Below, in pieces: positions 55,180 to 64,000 of a DNA stretch of 64,000 bases; position 1 is the stretch's first letter; each line of letters starts with the position of its first letter. This stretch comes from Aspidapion aeneum. Its lineage: Eukaryota; Arthropoda; Insecta; Coleoptera; Brentidae. Under the pieces are notes generated by a model. That model made no database searches, was not told the origin of the DNA, and was given only the letters and a program-made list of their open reading frames with translations. The stretch spans positions 111,405,314 to 111,469,313 of the forward strand of contig OY755042.1 in assembly GCA_963576565.1 (NCBI GenBank), given 5' to 3'. The position numbers and the translations under genes are program-made.

Positions 55180-55955
55180 TTGTTGTTTGTCAATGTAAAT
55201 AAATGTAATATTTATTATGTGTATTTGTACATTTTTATATTGAGCAAGCTTAATAATTATAAGGATTTGAGTTGGCTCGGTTTGGTTATGTTAAATAGAT
55301 AACTTGGGTGTTAAATTGTTGCCTAAAAAACATGCAAATTTGTGAAATAACAACGAAGAGAGTTTTTTCCTGTAAATAAATGTGCAGATTTTTATATTTA
55401 TCGTGTATGTTTGTAAATGTTTACATTAGGCAAGCCTAGTGAAGGCTTTCGTTTTGTTACATTAAATATATATTTTAGGGCCAAGATTCTAAAATATCTT
55501 GTAAATTTGTTAATTAACAAATCAAACAAATGTAAAATATTTGTAAAAAAATTTTGATTTACTATAAATTTGTGAATTAACAACGAAGGCAGGCAGGTTT
55601 TTCTGTAAATAATTATTGTACATTTTTATATTGACCAACCTTATTTATATGGGTTTGGTTCGGTTTGGTTATACTTGATATGTATTATAAAGCCATGATT
55701 TTTTCAAACTAACTTGTGAATTTGTAAAAGAACAAGGAACCAAGATGTTGTTACGTAAATAAATGTAGGGATTTTTGGATTTCTTATGTGTATTTGTAAA
55801 CTTTTATTTTGACCAAGGTTAGTTAGGGGCTTAGGTTGATTTGGTTATATTAACTAATATGTTTTAATGTCAAAATTTTATCATATTAACTTGTAAATTT
55901 GTCAAATAAATAGTAAAAGTTTTTCACGTAAATATATGTGAATATTTTTGGATTT
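55180..55955. repeat. Irregular tandem repeats in the foldback core
   Basis: GTAAATAAATGT-like anchors occur at about 55194, 55371, 55603, 55754 and 55926. They are followed by ATTTTTATATTGA(G/C)CAA and GGTTTGGTTATA words. Spacing is 150-230 bp. Confidence 0.65.
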
Positions 55956-57130
55956 ATTTATTCATTTCACCCTGTAGCTCACCTCCCTTGTTTTTTAAAA
56001 ACGTGATTTTTCAAAATCTTTACTGCTATTTAGATATCACCCTGCAGCTTACCTACTGGAAGTAAATGAAATTTAGTAAGTGGTATGATTGCTTAACGTG
56101 TTCCTAACTATTTTTTGCTAACAAACGCTCCTGACAACGTTGATTTTTAAAAACGTGATTTTTACGAAATTTTATTACTAATTTCGATATCACCCTGTAC
56201 CTCATTTCCTGGACCTAACGGTGATACAGTCAGTTAATGGTATGATTGTTTAACGTATTCCTAACTATACTTTGCTAACAAAAGCTTCGGACAACCTTGC
56301 TTTTTAAAAATGTGATTTTTAGAAAATTTACACACACTAATAATTTCTATATCACCATGTAGCTCAATTCCTGGACCTGAAGGTGATAAAATCTGATAAT
56401 GGTATGATTGTGTAACGTGTTTCAAATAATTTTTTGCTAACGAAAGCTCTTGACAACATTGTTTTTAAAAATTTGTTTTTTAGAAAATTACGCTTCTAAT
56501 TTCGATATCACCCTGTAGGTCTCTCACGTCCTGGATCTAAAAATAATACAATAAGTTCATGATACATATTTTAATGTATTTCTTACTCTTATTTGCTAAC
56601 TAAAACTCCTGACAGAGTTGTTTTTTAAAAATGTGATTTTAATTAAGATTTACTACTATTTTCTATATCACCCTGTAACTCACCTCCTGGACCAAAATTT
56701 GATCTAATCCGTAAATAGTAGTTTTTTAGGGCTATTTTCAACTTTTTATTGCTAAGTAGAAAATTAGAATTTTTTAACAAATCTATAATATTAGGCACAC
56801 AAGAAATTTTACATAATTATACAAACATTATTTTTAATTATACGAATTTATAGAAAGTTTGAAATTTATGTTTTAAAGGTTTGTTTCTTGGGTCCCGTTC
56901 ATTTTATTCATATTATGAACCTATTTTCAGGTCGGCTGTACGCAGTTCCCTGCCTATATGTGTGGCTCCCTCTAGGGAGCGTGTCGCAAACTTAAGTTTT
57001 CCTTGCACAAAGTGACCACGTGGTCGTGGCACCCCTGAAAAATTCCGCCTTCGACTTATTTTCGTCAGATGGAGACTGTGGCGACTATTCTTAGGGTCAC
57101 TGCATCCTGAAAGCCTGGCATCTTCCAACG

Positions 57131-57697
57131 AGCGGATAGTTCACAACTTGCATTCCATTTGCTATTGGTTGACATAGTCAGGCGGGATTTTTAAAATTAA
57201 AACTCTCCTGTCCTCGTTTTGGGAGGTTGAAATCGGTGTTAAACCAAACTGAAACAAAACCTAACCGTGGTCAATTGATGGGAAACGTATCCTGACCGGG
57301 GCGTATCTGGACAGGTTAGGATACGTTGTCGAATAATTTATCAGGGTTAGGTTAACACCGATTTCGACAGGAAAACAGGATAAGGAAGCTAATTAAAAAA
57401 AAAAATAATATGTTTTTAAAAAACAATAAAAAAAAACTCATCGGCATATGCATAGATTTAGTTAAATTCAATAGGTATGTACTGCACAAACCACTACTCT
57501 TTTTAGTCACTTACAACTAGTATATATTCGTATTTTACGCCGAAAGCTGTAAACATAAAGTTTGTTAAATGCTTGACTGGTGGCACCATCTCTTAATATA
57601 ATATAATAATAATCTTAAACGGCAACGTTCAACATTAAAAAGTCAGCTGACTATTTCGACCAATAGCAAACGGAATGCAAGTTGTGAACTAGCCGCT
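57131..57697. mobile_element. ~570-bp inverted-repeat element
   Basis: TAGTTCACAACTTGCATTCC followed by TTTGCTATTGGTTGACATAG (57138-57180) is matched inverted at 57648-57690. The middle carries GAAATCGGTGTTAAACC and GTTAACACCGATTTCGAC, again inverted and shared with 59500-59630. Outer sequence GTCGCTACCCCTGGGAGA (inverted, 57694-57713) recurs at 60618. Confidence 0.65.
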
Positions 57698-57714
57698 CTC
57701 CCAGGGGTAGCGAC

Positions 57715-58525
57715 ACCAAACATAACCTCATTTACGAAAAACTCAAATCTGACACTGTCAGGAGCATAGCTTTTTTTATGTTTAAAAAAATTAAATGGTT
57801 TACAAATGTTACGTAAAGAACTGTCCGTCACATCCGGTATATAAATTTTACTGTCCAAATAAACAAACCTAAAAAAACTAAGTTTTTTATGATTTCAAAT
57901 TTATTAGGACCCTGTGTCCAGCAGTCCACACAGCGAAGGAAACCAAAAATATAGTTTGCATGTTTTATATATATTCTAAAATATAGAAAACTATTATGTT
58001 GGGTTTTGTATTATTTAATAAATGTTTTATGCTCTCTACGGAATAAAGGTGTACGTTTAATCCCTTTTTTCATGGGCTAAGGTAGTATTTCTTGTCTCCA
58101 GTGATTGAAAGTAATTTCTTTAAAACCATAAAGGCAAAATATAGGTTTTTGGATTATTTTATTTTATCATAATACAAAAAACAAAAAGGAATATATACAC
58201 GATACCGATTATTTTGTTCCAGCTTGCCGTAAGCTTACTTTACTTTGCCGATGGCTTGGTTCGTTTTGATCGTTATTGTGTCCTTAGGCATAGAATATTG
58301 CTTCCATATAAACGAAGCATTTAACTTTCTAGACTTCTCCAGGCTGTAAACCAGGAAACTGTGAAATTTTCGAAATTCTGTTTATTGCATCATTTCCATG
58401 CCCATCTCAAAGTAAGAATATGCTTTATTTTCCATCTTCGAGAAATGTAATTCGAACTTTTTCTCGAGTAAACTTAATTAGTTTGTTATGAAATAAATAA
58501 TATTTTTCCACATTGTTTGTTATAA
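57715..58525. other. No gene supported
   Basis: Short frames only. Poly-A/T runs and AT-rich sequence. Confidence 0.35.
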
Positions 58526-58573
58526 GGTCACTCATCGTCAAGCAAGCTTTACCTTGCTTGACGATGAGTGACC
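58526..58573. repeat. Perfect 21-bp hairpin with 6-nt loop
   Basis: GGTCACTCATCGTCAAGCAA(G) at 58526-58546 and its exact reverse complement at 58553-58573 are separated by CTTTAC. Two A-T pairs extend the stem at the base. It is too short and isolated to be called a microRNA without expression data, and is equally well a small inverted duplication. Confidence 0.9.
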
Positions 58574-59134
58574 TTTGTTTGTTAGCATCTGACTGACTTT
58601 TGTTTAATGTAATGCCATGACAACTATCACTGCCCACTGTTTTTTTATATACTTGACATGCTAAAACTACAGTACGGTAAGTGGTTTAATACCTATTTAT
58701 TTAGTTTATGATTATTATTATTTTTAGTATATAAAAATAAACCTTGGCATTAAAGTCCCTTTTAGTCACTTAGCAAATTATAGCCCTTCTTCCGGTCGAG
58801 CATGAAAATTCCCGCCGTGGTATTAAAAGTAAACACTGCACGCTCCAGGTTTATAATATACCTACTATTATTTTTATTATTGTTCAAAAAAAAGCGGGCG
58901 GCGAAGAAAAGGTCGAAAATACAAAAAGTCGAAAATACAAAAGTTCGAAAGTACAAAAGGTCGAAAATACAAAAGATTGAAAAACAAAAGGTTCAAACAA
59001 AGATCGAAAGTAGCTACACTGTAATGATTGCAAAACAAAGTAGAATTAAGAGACACACAGGTACACACACACACACTCATAGAAAAGTTTTTAAAAAATC
59101 AACATCCAATAAAAACTCAAGGTAGCAACACGAC
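58574..59134. other. No gene; simple-sequence stretches
   Basis: GTCGAAAATACAAAA words are tandemly repeated at about 58912-58985 (roughly 16-bp period), and a (CA)n run lies near 59060-59075. Confidence 0.5.
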
Positions 59135-60062
59135 GGGTCGCAGAACTTTGTTCGAAAACATTTTCTTCGAACGGAAATTTTTATGAAAACCATTTCTTCT
59201 AATGAAAATTTGTTTGAAAACATTTTTTTTAAACGGAAATTTATTCGAACACCATTTCTTTGAACGGAAATTTGTTCGTAAGTAATAGTTGTTCAAAAAC
59301 ATTTTCTTCGAATAGAAATCATTTTCTTCGAAAGCAAGTTTTTCGATAAAAGACGCTCTAGACCTGGATTTCCAAACCTAACACAATTCATATAGTTTGA
59401 CTACGGCAAGGTCTTTTTAACATATTTTTTCAAAAAAACCCTGACTTCTTTCCCGGGATCGTAAACATTCTGAAAATTTGTCTACTTTCCTCCTTTTGGA
59501 AGGTCGAAATCGGTATTTTCCTAAACTTTGTCAATTGATCGCAAACGTATCCGAACCGGTCCAGATACCTCCTGATATGCTCAATTAAGAAAGGTTAGAG
59601 TAACACCGATTTCAACCTTCCAAAATGAGGACCGGAAAGCTAATTTAGGGAAATCATTTTTCGACAATAGGTCTCGGTTGGTTCGGTTTGGTTTCACACC
59701 CTCTAGGATCCCGGGAAAGAAGTCAGGGAAGTTTTTATTTCCAAAAATTGTTAGAAAAAAACCCCATTAGTCGAACTATATGAGTTGTGTTAAGTTTGGC
59801 AAGCCAGGTCAAATTTTTTTTTCGAAAAATTTGTTTTCGAAAAAATGTTTTTGAACAAATTTTAATTTTAAAAAAATATTTTCGAACAAATTTCCGTTCA
59901 AAGAAAATGTTTTCGAACACATTTCTGTTCGAAGAAAATGATTTCGAAAAATTTCTGTTTGAAGAAAACGTTTTCGAACAATCTTTTGTTCGAAGAATAT
60001 GTTTTAGAACAATTTTTGGTTTAAAGAAAATGATTTTCGAAGTTTATGCTTTCGAACAATAA
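59135..60062. mobile_element. ~930-bp foldback with minisatellite arms
   Basis: The outer parts of both arms are arrays of a ~34-36-bp unit (TTCGAACGGAAATTT, GAAAACATTTTCTTCGAA): 59140-59345 on the left, inverted at 59815-60060 on the right. Inside them GACCTGGATTTCCAAACC..ACACAATTCATATAGTTTGA (59360-59400) pairs with 59770-59815, and CCCTGACTTCTTTCCCGGGA (59440) pairs with 59708-59727. The centre carries AAATCGGTATTTTCCTAA / AACACCGATTTCAACC. No coding content. Confidence 0.85.
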
Positions 60063-61660
60063 TATTAAGATATTTATATGAAATGTACTATAAAAATATA
60101 AATAATTAAGCCGAACCTTACGAAAACTCGAACTGTATTTGGGCATTTTTTGTCTTTTGATAAAATGTAAAATTCGGAATAAAAAGATACTAAAAAAAAC
60201 CACAATACCAAAAACACCCAAAAAAAATGGGAAAAAACCTTGGAAAATAAATTAAACAGTGCGAAAAATAGCGTATAAACATCGTGATAAAATTTTCATT
60301 TTATCCCTTGATATATTATATACTATTAATAAACTTTTAACATAGAAATGTATTTCTGTCCTGTTTGTTTATTTATTACGTATTATTTTTATACAAAAAC
60401 AGAAATAATATTTAAAAGAAAATAATTTTTAACAATAATACCTACAATAAATATTCATAACCCAAAAACTCAAGGAACATATTTTTTATTTCTTAAGCTG
60501 TATAAAAACGAGTTCTTTTTAAGTTCTATTAAAACATTTGTCTTTTCTCAGACTGTATAAAAATGAGTATTTTTCACGAATGTCTATGGAATTTTGAGTA
60601 CGGTTTTGACACTCGTGTCGCTACCCCTGGGAGACGCTAGACTTCCAGGATGCAGTGACCCTAGTATTTTTAATTACACTATCCAAAACCTTATGGGCGC
60701 AGCTTTCGTGTTCGTTTACGACAGAGACAATTTATTATTTTCTCTCTGGTTTACGAAGGACTCAGCCGCATGGGCCGTCACTGAAGAACAGCAGTTTCTA
60801 TATGGGAGGACCCCCCAGAATAAAAAACTATATACGTGCCTAGCTTTTTTAAAAAGTAAAAAAATAATCACCACTTCAATAATTTGACAGGATCTTCACT
60901 TAGTCAGATTTTTCTGGCAGATTTTAAAGAAATAATTTGACATTCCCTTAAAATTCCGTTCAAATATAACGGTGGCAACAGCGTAGAGCTAATTTTGTAG
61001 CGACCCTTCCACGACATGCAGTTAGTCCCTCTTTGTTAATTTTACCGTGAAAAACAAAGAAAGAAAGTAAACTTAGCTGACCTCATAAAGAAAACGAATA
61101 GGACTCATAAATTTGAAAGAAATGTGACGAAATGTGACGAAATTTGACATTTCAGTTTGTGTGGTTAATAGTGAATTTATTTACAATTTTTAAATTAAAA
61201 ATTTTCAACAAATTACGGGTTTTTAATTAAAAACAAATATTATATCGTGACGCTACATCTATCAAAAAGTGGGAAATGGCCTTTTAGGTAAGTTTTTAAG
61301 TTTAAAAATTGCCTTTTAAACGAGAAATCTTAAGCGCCAGATTATGTCACATTTTGTCAAATTTCGCCAGATTTTTTGAAATGTAAAGAATTGACCCCGA
61401 TGAATCAAATTTATTTCGACAAATTTTGCCAATAAACAGTTTAGGTATAGTTTTTAAGTTTAAAAGATTTAGATTATGTTTTTCTATCTTAAAAGAATGT
61501 TATTTAATTTCCCGAGGCGACCTCTAAATAAATAAATAAACAACGTGATGGTGAAAGTGAGAGTTTAAATTTAAAATAATCGTGTCTTTTTTTAACTTTC
61601 TCGCGACTTGAAATTAAAATGTGAGCCATCTTCTCTCGTGCTGCGAATTTAGGTGATATT
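60063..61660. other. No gene supported; repeat fragment at 60600-60660
   Basis: GTGTCGCTACCCCTGGGAGA and CCAGGATGCAGTGACCCTA match sequence near 57694 and 57100 (inverted). TGTGACGAAATGTGACGAAA near 61121 is a short tandem. The rest is AT-rich with no recognisable gene. Confidence 0.4.
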
Positions 61661-61899
61661 GCATCGCAGTGGCGTTACCAGGGGGGACTGTCATCGCCAC
61701 CCCTTTTTTTGCATAGAACTCCAAACACAAGTGGCTCACTCTGTTGTGGTGTATTATCTCATTTCAAAGACTATTAACAGTGGTGCACCCAGGAATATGT
61801 CTTGGGGAGGTGGGGTGCAAGAAGCCATGATACCGTATTTTATGCAATGTTTTTTATTCATGAAATATGTCAAAAATGCCTAAAAAAAATTAGTCATAC

Positions 61900-62777
61900 A
61901 CCCGGTTCCCACCTACGACTTTCTCGTGGGTGCCCGCCCAGGTAGCAAGGTCACGTTTTTTAAACGTCAAAAACAGGCCATTTTTAATGACCATTGACGT
62001 CCCTAATCTGACGTGTAAATGACCTTTAAGTGACGTTTAAAAGACACACCCAAAATGACGTCATTTTTAGACGTTTTAAAGACGTCAGCAATATGACGTA
62101 TTTGGGACCAAATCAGAGCATTAGACACACACACAGACACAAACCTATTTATGACTTTTTTTAAACTCGTCTGAATATATGAAATACTCCCTGTAGTCAT
62201 CGAAGAAATAACTTATTTCTTCGATGCTGCAGTTGAGAACACTGAAGGAAACTTAGACACAGAAGGTGACTCTTCTGTGACTTAGACCTGGAAGTACTGG
62301 AACAGGTACAGCGGTGTTCGTCTGTGAGGTACAGATCAAAATAGACCTATACCTAGACTAAAACATCTCCACCTTGAAGCGAAAGAAGCCTCGAAGTTTG
62401 TCTTGATTTAATATTTAATTTATTTTACAAACCTACCCCCACATTCCGTATAAATCCGGTCAAGTACTGACTGGGGCACCATCTATGTAAGTATGAGTGT
62501 ATGTCCCTTGGACAAAGTGTGCAATTTGGGTAGTGACCAATATATGACGTTTTTCAGACGTCAAAAACTACACTACGAAAAGACGTCAAATAACTGACCC
62601 CTTAAAGATGACCTGCTGGTCATCCAAATGACCACTTTTCGACGAAAAAAAGACGTCATTTGATGACCTCTTGCTACCTGGGCGCTCACGCGTCACAGGA
62701 TCTCAATATGAAATGCTATGACCGTCATGTGACGCGTGCGGGGGCACGCGCTAGAAAGTCGTAGGTGGGAACCGGGT
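61900..62777. mobile_element. 878-bp element with ACCCGGTTCCCACC ends
   Basis: ACCCGGTTCCCACCTACGAC at 61900 and GTCGTAGGTGGGAACCGGGT ending 62777 are perfect inverted repeats over at least 23 bp. TTAG occurs near both edges (61890-61893 and 62779-62782), which hints at a TTA-type Harbinger duplication, but it is not directly adjacent on the left. It carries another element inside. Confidence 0.8.
61936..62683. mobile_element. ~748-bp innermost element with CCCAGGTAGCAAG ends
   Basis: GCCCAGGTAGCAAGGTCA at 61936 pairs with TGACCTCTTGCTACCTGGGC ending 62683. Both ends are dense in GACGTC/TGACGTCA and AAATGACC words (for example 62057-62100 and 62560-62665). Those give many overlapping dyads, some identical to CRE-type binding sites. 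No coding was recognised. Confidence 0.8.
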
Positions 62778-62872
62778 TTTAGGGGAGCCGTGTCCCGAGG
62801 CCCCCCTTGGCTGCGCCCATTCCATTAGAGATGCGGAAATTAAATGAGAACGCCTGCGCATCTCTACTTTCA

Positions 62873-63052
62873 ATGGCGCACCCAGGAATATGTCTTGGGG
62901 AGGGGCCTGAGGCCTATTGAGGCGGGCCCGAAGCTTCATGATGTCGAATTTTAAGCTATTTTTTGTGTTTTTTTTTAAATATGTCGAAAATATGTAAAAG
63001 AATCTAAGACCTGGGGGAGCCCGGACCCCGGCCCCCCCCCTGGGTGCGCCCA
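62873..63052. mobile_element. 180-bp GCGCACCCAGG-type hAT MITE
   Basis: The ends AATGGCGCACCCAGGAAT and CCTGGGTGCGCCCATG are inverted. CTACTTT and CCACTTT flank it, a diverged 7-8-bp duplication. The interior matches 40777-40911 and 39808-39986. Confidence 0.7.
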
Positions 63053-64000
63053 TGCCACTTTTACCCAGTTTTGAGGAAGTATTCATTCTCACCCGTTCAA
63101 GAATTTATACTCTGAGCATAAAATTTAATTTTAAAATCTCAAATCTCAAATTTATTCAATGATAAATAATATAAAAATTACAATTTGAAAAATTCCACAT
63201 TGTTGAATAAATGGCAAGGCATCTGAGAATTGAATTTACAAATCTGACAAACTTTACTAAAAGTCTAAACTGCAGACTTGTAGGACTGATTTTTTAAGAC
63301 TATGTCTTATTCGATAATTATAAACACAATTTTCGGACTGTTTTTTAGATCAACCAAATCGTAAACTTCGGCTCTTGTTATTTGTTTATTCCATTCACCA
63401 GTGGCGTATATAAGGGGGGGCCTGACGAAATTATTCTTATTTATAATGATTTCAAAAAAAATTACAGTGATCGTGAAGACTATTTAGATTTTTACCTTTA
63501 TACCTAATACATAAGTAGCACAGTTATAAAGGATGAGGCACCATTAACATGAGAAAAAAGGTCTCGGTTAAATTAGCTGGAATTTAGATGTGATCCAGAT
63601 CTTAGTTCTGTTATAAAAAAATTGAACATTTCTATCCCGCCATTTTCGAGATACAGCCTCCAGAAATTGACGATATTTCCATTTATTTAAAGTTTTGTAC
63701 ACTTAAATGGGTAAATGAGACTTTCTTCAGCAAATATATTACAGCTCACTAAACTAATTTTTTTTTAAAATATTTCTGGTTAGCTGATATATGCAGAATG
63801 TCCAAAAAGTGCTTATTTTTTATTTTAATGCGTTTAATTAAAAATTAAAAATCTTACAAGAATGCACCTTACTGCAGCTCACTATATTATTTTAGGATAG
63901 GCAAAATAGTACTAGCTTGAAAATAGATTCAGTTTCACTTTGGAGAAAAGAGGCATTATTGTACGGGTCCTCCAATCTTGACATATTAATAAAAGTGTAA
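63053..64000. other. No gene; possible hAT end at 63401
   Basis: CAGTGGCGTATATAAGGGGG at about 63401 looks like a GC-end hAT terminus whose partner is not in view. The remainder is AT-rich with no supported coding sequence. Confidence 0.35.

Larger units (their letters stand above)
53087..56903. mobile_element. 3.8-kb foldback (FB-like) element with tandem-repeat arms
   Basis: The left arm (53087-53900) and right arm (55960-56903) are inverted copies. Outer matches include TAATTAAAAATAATGTTTGT near 53145 (inverted near 56833) and CAATAAAAAGTTGAAAATAG near 53309 (inverted near 56745). Each arm contains tandem units of about 145-160 bp marked by ACAGGGTGATATC on the left (53391, 53536, 53693) and GATATCACCCTGTA on the right (about 56033, 56186, 56347, 56504, 56664). 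The core holds a foreign element (about 53940-54870) and irregular TGTAAATAAATGT repeats (55190-55950). The plan resembles Drosophila FB elements. No transposase was seen. Confidence 0.8.
61782..62829. mobile_element. GCGCACCCAGG-type hAT MITE split by a nested pair of transposons
   Basis: It starts CAGTGGTGCACCCAGGAAT and ATGATACCGTATTTTATGC. It is interrupted after AAAAAAATTAG near 61893 and resumes at 62778 with GGGGAGCC..CTTGGCTGCGCCCATTCC. Compared with the uninterrupted copy at 39808-39986, the middle ~880 bp is foreign. Confidence 0.75.

Noticed and set aside
62057..62665. A cluster of cAMP-response elements acting as an enhancer
   Set aside because: The TGACGTCA words are symmetrical features of the transposon ends; no gene is nearby to regulate.

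Overview
This is a 64-kb piece of AT-rich animal nuclear DNA, almost certainly from an insect. The evidence is the mix of degenerate Jockey, RTE-like, RNase-H-bearing and other non-LTR retrotransposon fragments with hAT, pogo/Tigger and Harbinger-like DNA transposons, plus a tRNA-derived SINE. A beetle is my best guess, but the species cannot be fixed from the sequence alone. I found no convincing host gene: every recognisable protein-coding stretch belongs to a mobile element, and nearly all are broken by stops, frameshifts, truncations or nested insertions. The window reads as an old, repeatedly invaded intergenic or heterochromatic region.

Region by region. 1-9.3 kb: a Tigger-like remnant with a nested retroposon tail, pyrimidine-rich repeats, a 169-bp tandem array, and RTE-like LINE fragments (called family 1 here) at 5.35-5.7 kb (-) and 6.7-8.07 kb (+). 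9.3-11.4 kb: the RNase H end of a LINE, split by a possible solo LTR and by a 438-bp transposon with a perfect 8-bp target duplication. 11.5-17.6 kb: two copies of a second LINE family (-) among several inverted-repeat elements. 18.0-20.5 kb: an interval bounded by 34-bp inverted repeats, holding a third LINE type, a 375-bp palindrome and a 142-bp tandem array. 21.5-23.0 kb: a 1.5-kb palindrome built of TA-separated, transposon-like units. 23.1-27 kb: a hAT C-terminal fragment, a Harbinger-like MITE and a second 169-bp array. 27.3-30.2 kb: LINE family 1 (-), split by a 1.2-kb transposon. 30.8-32.9 kb: a CCHC/PD-(D/E)XK-type retroelement end split by a hAT MITE, a foldback and a LINE 2 fragment. 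35.4-39.8 kb: another LINE end, a Tigger C-terminus and a foldback that carries a 301-bp element with a two-word 10-bp minisatellite. 41-42.3 kb: a palindrome. 43.5-46.1 kb: two Tigger-type elements and a long (TA)n tract. 47.1-51.5 kb: a SINE, a hAT element with its N-terminal zinc finger, a Jockey end and foldbacks. 51.7-52.6 kb: LINE family 1 (-). 53.1-56.9 kb: a 3.8-kb foldback whose arms are ~155-bp tandem repeats. 57-64 kb: more foldbacks and a nest of transposons three deep.

The parts act together only as an evolutionary record. Nested insertions with matching target duplications give a relative age order: LINEs and foldbacks are usually hosts, and small hAT-, Harbinger- or Tigger-like non-autonomous elements are usually the later insertions.
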